From Pseudoxanthobacter soli DSM 19599 (lineage in GTDB: Bacteria > Pseudomonadota > Alphaproteobacteria > Rhizobiales > Segnochrobactraceae), in NCBI GenBank assembly GCA_945898215.1, contig CAMDHY010000004.1, positions 1 through 46,330 on the forward strand: a stretch of 46,330 nt of DNA, given 5' to 3'. The notes under the pieces were generated by a model, which was not told the origin of the DNA, did not search any database, and saw only the letters and a program-made list of their open reading frames with translations. This document shows, piece after piece, positions 15,934-24,094 of this stretch. Made by a program: the position numbers and the translations under genes. Within the stretch, counting starts at the first letter, position 1; every line of letters starts with the position of its first letter.

Positions 15934-16449
15934 ATGCCGCGATCCTCGCCCCTCCCCCGTCGTGCTTTCGGGGTCGCCAGCCGCGCCACCCGGACATTCG
16001 CGATCGCAGCTGGTGCCCATGTGGCCGTCGTGGCTCTGGCCGTCGCTTTGGCCGGCGGCGCGGCCCTGGCTCAGGACCCGGAGTTTCCCGGGCCCGACAG
16101 CCCGGAGTGCACCTGGGCGGGGGAGCGGATCCTCAGCCTCTTGTGGCGTGACGACATCCGCACCGCCACCGACTTCATCGATCTCTACGACCGCTTCGAC
16201 TGCCCCTCCGAGCACATCCCGGCGGCCTTCCGGTGCCTCGTGAAGGTGGGTGTCAGCCCCGAACAGGGCGATCCGGGCCTGCCCACCCGGGCGAACGCCT
16301 GCTGGGCCAATCCGGCCCTCGATCCAGCCTCGCTGCAGCCGGCCGCCGCCCCCACCGCGGATGGCGCGGCCGTGCCGCCGGCCGGCGAACCGCCCGCCCA
16401 GCCGACCGAGGCCCCGCCCGCCGGCGGGCAGGCGCCCGCGGCGCAGTGA
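15934..16449 (+). CDS. Small secreted protein paired with the beta-glucan synthase
   Basis: A 171-residue product. MPRSSPLPRRAFG is followed by a hydrophobic stretch ending GGAALAQ, a signal peptide with cleavage near residue 47. The mature part has CTWAGERILSLLWRDDIRTA, DLYDRFDC and FRCLVKVG, with four or five cysteines, then a Pro/Ala-rich C-terminal tail. It resembles the small exported proteins annotated as beta-1,3/beta-1,6-glucan biosynthesis proteins in Hyphomicrobiales, and its position just before the glucan synthase fits. A biochemical role is not established. The frame is open upstream to 15760, but that part overlaps galU and the signal peptide fixes the ATG at 15934. Confidence 0.75.
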   Translation: MPRSSPLPRRAFGVASRATRTFAIAAGAHVAVVALAVALAGGAALAQDPEFPGPDSPECTWAGERILSLLWRDDIRTATDFIDLYDRFDCPSEHIPAAFRCLVKVGVSPEQGDPGLPTRANACWANPALDPASLQPAAAPTADGAAVPPAGEPPAQPTEAPPAGGQAPAAQ

Positions 16450-16702
16450 CGCGGATCGAGTCCACCTCTCGCATCGCAGCATCCATGCTACGAGATTAGG
16501 CAAGGGTCCGCAGCGGGCACCGGGTCGTCGCTTCCCACGACGACACCGGAAACGTCGGCGGCGCCCGAAAACTTCCAATATTTCCAGGCTTCTTCTGTCT
16601 CGCGCGGATCGGCTCTTTCTCCAGGGGCGATCCGACGGCGGCAGGAACCGAAGCCGCGTTAGTACGTTCTCTCAACCTCGAGATCTCGGGGAGCGGTGGG
16701 TG

Positions 16703-19393
16703 ATGGGCTTCGTCGGTAAGTTGCGGCGCACGATGCCGGTTGCATTCGTGGCGGTGCTGTTGGCCGTCATGGTCCACGGCGCAATCTGGCTCATCAACGG
16801 CGAGGAGGTCACCCCTCCCGACGTCTCCGGCAAGCTGGAGAGCCTGTCCTTCGCGCCCTATGACGCGTCGCAGAATCCGGAGGACGGCGACGTCGTCACG
16901 CCGGAGCAGATCCGCGCCGACATGACCGTTGTGGCGCCCTACGTGAAGCGTATCCGGACCTACGCCTCGACGGGCGGCCTGGAGCACGTCCCCGAGATCG
17001 CCGCCGAGTTCGGCATCAAGGTGACGATGGGCGCCTGGATCGATCTCGACGAGGAGCGCAACGCCCGCGAGATCAAGGCCGCCCTCGACCTCGCCCACAA
17101 GTATCCGAGCACGGTCGAGGCGATCGTGGTCGGCAACGAGACGGTATTGCGCGGCGAGAAGACCGGAGCCGAGATGGCGGAATTGCTGCGCAAGGTTCGC
17201 AGCGAGAGCCCGGTGCCGATCACCACTGGCGACATCTGGTCGACCTGGCTCGAGAACCCCGAAATGGCCGGCGCGGTCGACTTCGTCGCCGCCCACATGC
17301 TGGGATACTGGGAAGGCGTGCCGCGCGAGAGCGTCGTCCAGCACGCCGTCGAGGCCTACAACCGGCTGCGCACCGCCTTCCCGGGCAAGCACATCGTTGT
17401 GGCCGAGTTCGGTTGGCCCTCCGGCGGCTACAACATGAAGGCGGCGGAGCCTGGTCCGGTCGCGCAGGCCGAGATCCTGCGCGCCTTCGTCAGCCGCGCC
17501 CGCGACCTCGGCATCGACTACAACATCGTCGAGGCCTTCGATCAGCGCTGGAAGGTTAACGAAGGCTCCGTCGGTGCGTACTGGGGCCTCTTCGACGCCG
17601 ACCGCAACCTCAAGTTCGATCTCGCCGGCACGATCACCGAGCCGAACAAAGAGCGCATCGCCGGTGCCGCACTCCTCGTCGGCACGCTGCTGTCGCTGTT
17701 CGTCTTCCTCCTGAAGCGACCGACCTTCCTGCAGGCGATGGTGATGGCGGCGGCGGCGCAGTCGGTCGGGGCGTGGCTCGCCATCACGATTGCCCATCCG
17801 CTCTCCCACTACCTCGTGGTCGGCAGTGCCGTCATGTGGGTCGCCGGGCTGATCTTGCTCGTCCCGCTCGTCCTCTTGTCGCTGGCGCGCATCGAGGAGA
17901 TCGCCGCGGTGGCCCTCGGTCGCCAGCCGGCCCGTCTCATTCCGGAAGCGACGGAGCTGCCGGACCCGCAGCCGCGCACCGTTCCACTCGTCCCCGATGT
18001 CGCGACGGTGTCCACGCCTTATCTGCCGAAGGTGTCGATCCACATCCCCGCCTATCGCGAGCCGGCGGAGATGCTGAAGCAGACGCTCGATTCCGTCGCG
18101 GCGCTCGACTACCCGAACTTCGAGTGCGTCGTCGTCGTCAACAATACCCCCGATCCCGCGATGGTGCTGCCGGTCGAGGCGCACTGCCGCGCCCTCGGCC
18201 CGCGCTTCAAGTTCATCAACGCCGAGCGCGTCGAGGGCTTCAAGGCCGGGGCCCTGCGCCTCGCGCTCGGGGAGACGGCCGAGGACGCCGAGATCGTCGC
18301 CCTGCTCGATGCCGACTATGTCGTGCAGCCGGATTGGCTGAAGGACCTCGTTCCGCATTTCGGCGACCCGCGCGTCGGGCTGATCCAGGCCCCTCAGGAT
18401 CACCGCGACGACGCGCGCAGCGTCTTCCATCGCGTGCTCAACGCGGAGTACGCCGGCTTCTTCGACATCGGCATGGTGCAGCGCAACGAGTCGAACGCCA
18501 TCATCGTCCATGGCACGATGTGCCTGATCCGCCGCGCCGCCCTCGACGAGGCCGGCGGCTGGTCGAGCGACACCATCACCGAGGACACCGATCTCGGCCT
18601 GTCGATCCTCGAGCGCGGCTGGACGGCGCACTACACCCGGCGTCGCTACGGCCACGGCCTGCTCCCGGACGACTACCAGTCGTTCAAGACGCAGCGCCAT
18701 CGCTGGGCGTATGGCGGCCTGCAGATCTGCCGCAAGCACTGGCGCCGCCTGCTGCCGAACCGCTCCCGCCTCGCCGGCCCGCAGCGTGTCGAATACCTGA
18801 TCGGCTGGATGAACTGGCTCGGAGCCGAGACGCTCGGCGTCGCCGCCGCCCTCCTCAACCTGATGTGGGTGCCCGTCGTCGCCTTTGCCGGCATCGCCCT
18901 GCCCGACTCCGTCCTGACGCTGCCTGTGGTCATCGTCTTCCTGGTCAACATCCTGCACTTCTCGCTGCTCTACAGGCTGCGGGTGCGGATGCCGATGCGC
19001 TACGCGATCGGCGCGGCGATCGCGGCGATGAGCCTGCAGCTCACCATCGCCCGCGCCGTGACGCTCGGCCTGTTCAAGGACACGCTGCCGTTCCTGCGCA
19101 CCGCCAAGGGTGCCAAGAAGAGTGCCGTCGGTGCCTTCCCGGCGCGCTGGGAGGCGATCATCGGCTCCCTGCTGGTCGCCGGCGCGATCCTGCTGTGGCT
19201 CACCAACAGCTACGAGGTCCGCGAGATCTACGTCTTCGCCATCGTGCTGGTGGTGCAGGCGCTGCCGTTCCTGGCGACGGTGGGCATGGCGCTTCTCGAG
19301 CGGCGCTGCCTGCGCGAGCAGGTCGCCAGCGATGCGGCATCGTCGGCGATCCCGGCGGCCGCCGTCGTCGCCGAAACTGCCGCCAACGCCTGA
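16703..19393 (+). CDS. GH17-GT2 fusion beta-glucan synthase (Bradyrhizobium NdvB type)
   Basis: An 896-residue inner-membrane protein predicted to polymerise beta-1,3 (possibly 1,6-branched) glucan from UDP-glucose. After an N-terminal membrane helix, residues about 45-310 form a periplasmic GH17-like domain. Glu146 (VVGNETVL) and Glu235 (VAEFGWPSGG) stand at the acid and nucleophile positions. Membrane helices follow at about 315-400. A cytoplasmic GT2 domain then spans about 440-670, with VSIHIPAYREP, LLDADYV (Asp536, Asp538), TITEDTDLG and the QxxRW motif (Gln664-Trp668). More helices end the protein. Osmoregulated or symbiosis-related cyclic glucans are the known products of this architecture. 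It lies downstream of galU and the small secreted partner. The ATG at 16703 is preceded by GGAG. Confidence 0.88.
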   Translation: MGFVGKLRRTMPVAFVAVLLAVMVHGAIWLINGEEVTPPDVSGKLESLSFAPYDASQNPEDGDVVTPEQIRADMTVVAPYVKRIRTYASTGGLEHVPEIAAEFGIKVTMGAWIDLDEERNAREIKAALDLAHKYPSTVEAIVVGNETVLRGEKTGAEMAELLRKVRSESPVPITTGDIWSTWLENPEMAGAVDFVAAHMLGYWEGVPRESVVQHAVEAYNRLRTAFPGKHIVVAEFGWPSGGYNMKAAEPGPVAQAEILRAFVSRARDLGIDYNIVEAFDQRWKVNEGSVGAYWGLFDADRNLKFDLAGTITEPNKERIAGAALLVGTLLSLFVFLLKRPTFLQAMVMAAAAQSVGAWLAITIAHPLSHYLVVGSAVMWVAGLILLVPLVLLSLARIEEIAAVALGRQPARLIPEATELPDPQPRTVPLVPDVATVSTPYLPKVSIHIPAYREPAEMLKQTLDSVAALDYPNFECVVVVNNTPDPAMVLPVEAHCRALGPRFKFINAERVEGFKAGALRLALGETAEDAEIVALLDADYVVQPDWLKDLVPHFGDPRVGLIQAPQDHRDDARSVFHRVLNAEYAGFFDIGMVQRNESNAIIVHGTMCLIRRAALDEAGGWSSDTITEDTDLGLSILERGWTAHYTRRRYGHGLLPDDYQSFKTQRHRWAYGGLQICRKHWRRLLPNRSRLAGPQRVEYLIGWMNWLGAETLGVAAALLNLMWVPVVAFAGIALPDSVLTLPVVIVFLVNILHFSLLYRLRVRMPMRYAIGAAIAAMSLQLTIARAVTLGLFKDTLPFLRTAKGAKKSAVGAFPARWEAIIGSLLVAGAILLWLTNSYEVREIYVFAIVLVVQALPFLATVGMALLERRCLREQVASDAASSAIPAAAVVAETAANA

Positions 19394-19423
19394 CCGGGGG
19401 CTACGTGTGTCCGCAGCGCGGGC

Positions 19424-20995
19424 TCAGCGCGCCGCGCCGGCTTCCGGCACAGCTCCGCCGTAGTCCCTGCCGATGAAAAGGCGCAGTCGGGCCGCTTCGC
19501 CGCCGATGGGGCCGACGTCCACGGTTCCCGCCGGCTCGATCGTGGCGAACAGGTCAGCATACTGGACCAGCGGGTCGCGCCGGCTGCCCGGCGGCAGCAC
19601 GATCAGCACATCCGATCCCCTGTAAGCCTGCGCCGGATGGACGACGCCGTACTGGCGCGCGTCCGCGCACAGGCAGAACACCGGCAAAGCACCGCCGAGG
19701 GCATAGTCGACCTTGCCCGTGGCGTGCCACTGCGGCGCCGCCACGACGAGATCCGGACGCCCGAGCAGGCCGCGGCGGCGCAGGTCGTCCCGCAGCGCCG
19801 TCCAGTCGACTGCCTGCAGGCCCGGCTGCTCGCGCGCCAACGCCGGCACAAGCCGCGACAGCACCCCCGTCCGCACCTCCAGTGACACGACAACGAGCCC
19901 AGCGACGACGAGGGAGGCGGTGGCGATCGCCGTCGGACGCAGCCAGCGAGCGTCGCGGTTGCGGTCCAGCAGATCGCCCAGCGCCGGAAACAGCATGAGG
20001 TAGCCGGGCGCCGCCCAGTGGAACAGCGGCAGCTTGTCCGACCACAGCGCGACGATGGAAAACAGCGCGATAGCCGGCAACGCCAGGCAGAGCAGGAACC
20101 AGCTCACGGGGTCGCGCCGCCCGCGCCGCACCAGGCCGACGAGGGCAAGGGCGAGCCCGGCGAAGATCCACGGCAACAGGAACACGGCCGCACCGGCGAG
20201 GACCGCGAAGGGTCCCCACGGCCGGAACGTCTCGACAGCCGCCCTTCCCCCCTGGAAGCCGAGCGAGGCGGCGCCGTTCTGGAGGATCCAGACGATCAGC
20301 GGCAGGGCGACGACCAGAGCGACGCCGAGGGCGAGCCAAGGGTGAGGCCTCAGCAGCCAGTGGCGGTGGCGCGGCGAGGTCAGCAGGAACAGCGGCAAGC
20401 CCGCGAGGGTGAGCACCGCGCTGTACTTCGACATCACCGCGAGACCCGCGCAGACGCCCGCGACCAGCCACCAGCCGAGCGGTCGCGCCGAGCGGCCGAG
20501 GACGGCGTGCGCGCTCGCCAGCGCGAATCCCGCCAGCGCAAAGTCGAGCGGGCCGTCGGGCAGCACCCACGTCGCGCTGGTGACGCCGAGCATCGGGGCC
20601 AGCGTGAGGGCCGCCGCCGCCCAGACGCCCGCTCGCGGCCGATAGAGGAGGGCCGTCAGCCGGTAGACGAACCAGGTGGTGAAGGCGAACAGCACCACGA
20701 AGGGCAGGCGGACGACGAACGGTGCCTCGCTGAAGACGGCCAATGCGGCGCCGCGCGCGAGCCACCACGACAGCGGCGGGTGGTCGAAGTAGCTCCAGCC
20801 GAGCGTCCGCCCGGCGGCCACCATGTAGCTCTCGTCGATGCCGAGGCCGATGGCGCCGGCAAAGGCGAGGCGCACCGCGGTGGCTACCAGGATGATCGCC
20901 ACCACCGCCCGGTCGGCGGCGCGCCATTCCGCGCGGTCGTCGGCTCTCGAAGGGATGGACAATCCGCCGGCGGGGGTCCCTGCCTGGCCGCTCAT
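19424..20995 (-). CDS. GT39-family (ArnT/PMT-like) membrane glycosyltransferase
   Basis: A 523-residue integral membrane protein that would use a polyprenyl-phosphate sugar to glycosylate a periplasmic acceptor. After about 25 polar residues and the first helix comes the family's first external loop with GLGIDESYMVAAGRTLGW and SYFDHPPLSWWL; the acidic pair in DES is the presumed catalytic site. At least ten hydrophobic segments follow, including PLGWWLVAGVCAGLAVMSKYSA. A soluble C-terminal domain of about 140 residues ends the protein. The donor and acceptor are unknown. The frame is open to 21250, but the ATG at 20993-20995 gives the normal N-terminus. It converges with the glucan synthase. 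Confidence 0.85.
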   Translation of the reverse strand: MSGQAGTPAGGLSIPSRADDRAEWRAADRAVVAIILVATAVRLAFAGAIGLGIDESYMVAAGRTLGWSYFDHPPLSWWLARGAALAVFSEAPFVVRLPFVVLFAFTTWFVYRLTALLYRPRAGVWAAAALTLAPMLGVTSATWVLPDGPLDFALAGFALASAHAVLGRSARPLGWWLVAGVCAGLAVMSKYSAVLTLAGLPLFLLTSPRHRHWLLRPHPWLALGVALVVALPLIVWILQNGAASLGFQGGRAAVETFRPWGPFAVLAGAAVFLLPWIFAGLALALVGLVRRGRRDPVSWFLLCLALPAIALFSIVALWSDKLPLFHWAAPGYLMLFPALGDLLDRNRDARWLRPTAIATASLVVAGLVVVSLEVRTGVLSRLVPALAREQPGLQAVDWTALRDDLRRRGLLGRPDLVVAAPQWHATGKVDYALGGALPVFCLCADARQYGVVHPAQAYRGSDVLIVLPPGSRRDPLVQYADLFATIEPAGTVDVGPIGGEAARLRLFIGRDYGGAVPEAGAAR

Positions 20996-21135
20996 GTTGA
21001 TGACATCCGATGGTCCGGGGAGCGGCTGGAGAGGCCGGCCTCGGCCTCTCGCCGAGGCCGCCGTCGCGTGATAGCCGTCGCTCTGCGGCGGCGTCAACGC
21101 CACGCCGCCGACGCTTCGGGACCTCGGGGTGAGAC

Positions 21136-21969
21136 ATGATCCTGATCGCGCAGATCTCCGACCTGCACCTTCGCCCACGCGGGCTGCCTGCGCTGGGCTT
21201 CGTCGACACCAACGCGCTTGCCCGCCGAGCCGTGGCCACGCTGCTGGCACTCCGCCCGGTGCCGGCGGCCGTGCTGGTGACGGGCGACATCGCCGACAGC
21301 GGCGATCCGCGCGAGTACGCGATGGCGCGCGAGATCCTGTCGGCGCTGCCGATGCCGGTTCAGGTCATCCCCGGCAACCACGACCGGCGCGCCGCCATGC
21401 GCGAGGGCCTCGCCGACACCGGCTGGATCGGCGCGGCCGGCGACGGCCCGATCAACTACATCGCCGACACCGGTCCGTTGCGGATTGTCTGCCTCGACAG
21501 CCTCGTCGAGGGACGAGCCCTCGGCGAACTCGGCCCGGGCACCCTCTCCTGGCTCGACGCGACGCTGGCGGCTGCCCCCGATCGGCCGACGCTGGTGGCG
21601 GTCCACCATCCGCCGTTCAAGACGGGCCTGTCCCACATGGATGCGATCCTGCTGCGCGACGGGGCGGCGATGGAGGCGGTCGTTCGCCGTCACCCGCAGG
21701 TTGGCCGCGTCGTCTGCGGCCACGTCCACCGCGCAATCACGACGGCGTTCGGCGGCACGCTCGCGATGATCGTGCCAAGCGTCGCGCACCAGGTGGCACT
21801 CGATCTCGCCGATACGGCAACCGCGCTGTTCGTGATGGAGCCGCCGGCCTATTTCGCCCACACGTGGTCGGCGGAGACGGGCTTCGTCAGCCACCTGCAA
21901 TATGTCGAACGCTTCCCCGGGCCCTATGACTTCGGCCTGGCCGAAGGGGCGAGCCGGCCCGGCTCCTGA
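21136..21969 (+). CDS. Class III (calcineurin-like) phosphodiesterase, CpdA/GpdQ type
   Basis: A 277-residue cytoplasmic metallophosphoesterase. All five metal-binding blocks are present in order: ISDLHL (Asp9, His11), VTGDIADSG (Asp51), PGNHD (Asn81, His82), VHHPPF, and CGHVHR. Relatives hydrolyse cyclic AMP, glycerophosphodiesters or other phosphodiesters, and sequence alone does not decide among them. It runs towards the SDR gene of the ABC/cNBD operon, with 11 bases between the two stops. Given the cNBD protein and the class III adenylate cyclase also in this window, cyclic-nucleotide turnover is a reasonable guess, but unproven. Confidence 0.88.
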   Translation: MILIAQISDLHLRPRGLPALGFVDTNALARRAVATLLALRPVPAAVLVTGDIADSGDPREYAMAREILSALPMPVQVIPGNHDRRAAMREGLADTGWIGAAGDGPINYIADTGPLRIVCLDSLVEGRALGELGPGTLSWLDATLAAAPDRPTLVAVHHPPFKTGLSHMDAILLRDGAAMEAVVRRHPQVGRVVCGHVHRAITTAFGGTLAMIVPSVAHQVALDLADTATALFVMEPPAYFAHTWSAETGFVSHLQYVERFPGPYDFGLAEGASRPGS

Positions 21970-21980
21970 CCGCCTGTCGG

Positions 21981-22748
21981 TTACCGCGGCGCCATGCGGA
22001 TGGCGCCGTCGAGGCGGATCGTCTCGCCGTTCAGCATCTCGTTCTCGCAGATATGCACGACGAGGGCCGCATACTCGTCCGGCCGCCCGAGACGGGACGG
22101 GAACGGCACCTGCCGCCCGAGCGACTCCTGCACCTCCGCCGGCAGCGCCGAGAGCATCGGCGTCTCGAAGATGCCCGGAGCGATCGTCATGACGCGGATG
22201 CCGTTCGGCGCGAGGTCGCGCGCGACGGGCAGCGTCAGGGCCGCGACGCCGCCCTTGGAAGCCGCATAGGCCGCCTGCCCGATCTGTCCGTCGAAGGCGG
22301 CGACCGAAGCCGTCGACACGATGACGCCGCGCTCGCCGGAGGCCGTCACCGGCTCGAGCCCCGCCATGCCGGCCGCTGCCAGCGACAGGCAGCGGAAGCT
22401 GCCGCCGAGGTTGACCAGGATCACCTTCTCGAAGAGCGCCGTGGAGTGCGGGCCGCTGCGGGACAGGGTGCGGGCGGCCGGGGCGATGCCGGCGCAGTTG
22501 ACGAGGATCCGCTCCTGCCCGTGCGCCGCCCGCGCCGCCTCGAAGCCGGCCGCGACATTCGCGTCGCTGGTGACGTCGACCTCGCAGAACAGCCCGCCGA
22601 TCTCCGCCGCCACCGCCTCGCCGCGATCGCGGTCGAGATCGAAGAGCGCGACCCGCACGCCCATCGAGGCCAGCGTGCGGGCCGTCGCCGCTCCGAGACC
22701 GGACGCGCCGCCGGTCACCACCGCACTGATGGCACTGCCGAGTTTCAT
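21981..22748 (-). CDS. Short-chain dehydrogenase, 3-hydroxyacyl-CoA dehydrogenase type (HSD10-like)
   Basis: A 255-residue NAD-dependent oxidoreductase. It has the TGGASGLG cofactor loop (12-19), NCAGIAPAA, and the catalytic triad Ser148, Tyr161 and Lys165 ([20 protein letters not shown]). [13 protein letters not shown] and a C-terminal [13 protein letters not shown] complete the pattern. It closely follows the pattern of human HSD17B10 and bacterial 3-hydroxyacyl-CoA dehydrogenases type II, which act on short or branched 3-hydroxyacyl-CoA. It is the last gene of the leftward operon after the MBL-fold gene (41-base gap). A fatty-acid or hydroxyacyl role within a glycolipid pathway would fit, but ordinary beta-oxidation is as likely. 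Confidence 0.9.
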   Translation of the reverse strand: MKLGSAISAVVTGGASGLGAATARTLASMGVRVALFDLDRDRGEAVAAEIGGLFCEVDVTSDANVAAGFEAARAAHGQERILVNCAGIAPAARTLSRSGPHSTALFEKVILVNLGGSFRCLSLAAAGMAGLEPVTASGERGVIVSTASVAAFDGQIGQAAYAASKGGVAALTLPVARDLAPNGIRVMTIAPGIFETPMLSALPAEVQESLGRQVPFPSRLGRPDEYAALVVHICENEMLNGETIRLDGAIRMAPR

Positions 22749-22789
22749 GTCGCCTTGCCTCGCTGATGGAGGTCGCCACAGGGCGACCG

Positions 22790-23626
22790 TCAGTCCGCCG
22801 CGTCGAGCACCAGTCCCTCGTGCGCCACCAGCGCCCGGGGATCGATCGCCTTCACGTCCCCGTCCAGGCGGTCGAGGTCGTCGTCGGTACGGATCGGGTC
22901 GTGATGGAAGATGGCCGTACGCCGCACGCCGGCCCGCGCCGCCAGCGCCAGCCCCTCCTGCCAGGTGGAGTGACCCCAGCCGATGCGGTTGGGATACTCC
23001 GCCGCGTTGTACATGGCGTCGTAGACCATGATGTCGGCGCCGGCGACGAAGGCCGCCACCGCCGCGTCGATGTCGCCGTCGCCGTGTTCGTGGTCGGTGA
23101 TGATGCACAGACGCCGCCCGGCGTGATCGAAGCGATAGCCGGTCGCCCCGCCGGGGTGATTGAGACGGACCGTGTCGACGCGGACCCCGCCCGGCAGGTC
23201 GATGCTCTCGCCGGCATGGAAGGAGCGGAAACGGCACGCCTTCAGGGCGGCCGTCGGAACGGGGAAGATCGGCGGCGACATCAGCCGCTCGAGGATGTCC
23301 TGGTGCGCCCCGGCGCTCGCCACGTGCCCCGCCCACAGGCGGATGTCGTAGTTCGGATCATAGGCCGGAACGAAGAACGGCAGTCCGCAGATGTGGTCCA
23401 TATGGGAGTGGGTGAAGAGGAGATCGGCGCCCAGCGCCCCTTGCTTCATCAGTTCGAGGCCGAGCCAGCGTGCGCCCGACCCGCAGTCGACGATGACCCG
23501 CTCGCCGCCGACCATCACCTCGAGGCAGGTCGTCTCGCCGCCATAGCGCACGGTGGACGGACCCGGTGCCGGGAGGGAACCGCGCACACCCCAGAACCGG
23601 ATGGTCAGGCGATCGGCTGGATCCAC
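22790..23626 (-). CDS. MBL-fold metallo-hydrolase, cyclic-phosphodiesterase-like
   Basis: A 278-residue protein starting with GTG. It begins [24 protein letters not shown] and carries the metal motif HSHMDH (73-78). Further metal ligands are expected in [16 protein letters not shown] and the C-terminal FHHDP. The N-terminal WGVRGSLP pattern groups it with PhnP/ElaC-like phosphodiesterases, some of which cleave cyclic nucleotides or cyclic sugar phosphates. No signal peptide. It follows the cNBD gene by nine bases and precedes the SDR gene, so it belongs to the same operon as the ABC protein. A role in degrading the ligand sensed by the cNBD protein is an inference. Confidence 0.87.
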   Translation of the reverse strand: MDPADRLTIRFWGVRGSLPAPGPSTVRYGGETTCLEVMVGGERVIVDCGSGARWLGLELMKQGALGADLLFTHSHMDHICGLPFFVPAYDPNYDIRLWAGHVASAGAHQDILERLMSPPIFPVPTAALKACRFRSFHAGESIDLPGGVRVDTVRLNHPGGATGYRFDHAGRRLCIITDHEHGDGDIDAAVAAFVAGADIMVYDAMYNAAEYPNRIGWGHSTWQEGLALAARAGVRRTAIFHHDPIRTDDDLDRLDGDVKAIDPRALVAHEGLVLDAAD

Positions 23627-23635
23627 AGTGTCGCC

Positions 23636-24094
23636 TCAGCGCCCGGCCGCAGCCGCGCGAACCTGCGCGAGGTCGCGCGTGGTGCGCTCGAGCCGCTGCG
23701 CCAGCACGCGCATGATCTCCAGCGACATCTCGGGGAAATGGCTGAGCAGCTTCAGGAAGCTTTCCTTCGAAACAGCGAGCGCGTTGAGCTCCGTCGCCGC
23801 CACCACGGACGCGGTGCGCGGCACGTCGATCAAGATCGCGATCTCGCCGACGATGTCGTTCTCCTTGACTTTCGCCACTGCCTGCTCGCCTTGCGGCGTC
23901 CGGACGAGGATATCGGCCTGACCGGAGAGGATGATGTAGGCGGCGTCACCTCGCTCGCCCTGCTCGCACAGCCGCTCGCCCGGCCGGAAGCTGATCCGCT
24001 CGCTCATGAACGCGAGCAGGCGCAGCTTCGTCGGGTCGATGCCCCTGAACAGCGGCACGCGCCGCAGTGCCTCGACCTCGCCGTCCAGGCTCAC
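23636..24094 (-). CDS. Stand-alone cyclic-nucleotide-binding domain protein
   Basis: A 152-residue single-domain protein. It has a Crp-like beta-roll with IDPTKLRLLAFM, FRPGERLCEQGERGDAAYIILSG and a phosphate-binding cassette of GEIAILIDVPRTAS (83-96). Glu84, Arg93 and Thr94 are the residues expected to hold the cyclic phosphate, so ligand binding looks intact. After the roll is an amphipathic helix of about 40 residues (FLKLLSHFPEMSLEIMRVLA...). There is no helix-turn-helix, so it is not a transcription factor. Its GTG start overlaps the stop of the ABC gene (GTGA), implying translational coupling. I infer that it is a regulatory subunit of the ABC protein. Confidence 0.9.
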   Translation of the reverse strand: MSLDGEVEALRRVPLFRGIDPTKLRLLAFMSERISFRPGERLCEQGERGDAAYIILSGQADILVRTPQGEQAVAKVKENDIVGEIAILIDVPRTASVVAATELNALAVSKESFLKLLSHFPEMSLEIMRVLAQRLERTTRDLAQVRAAAAGR

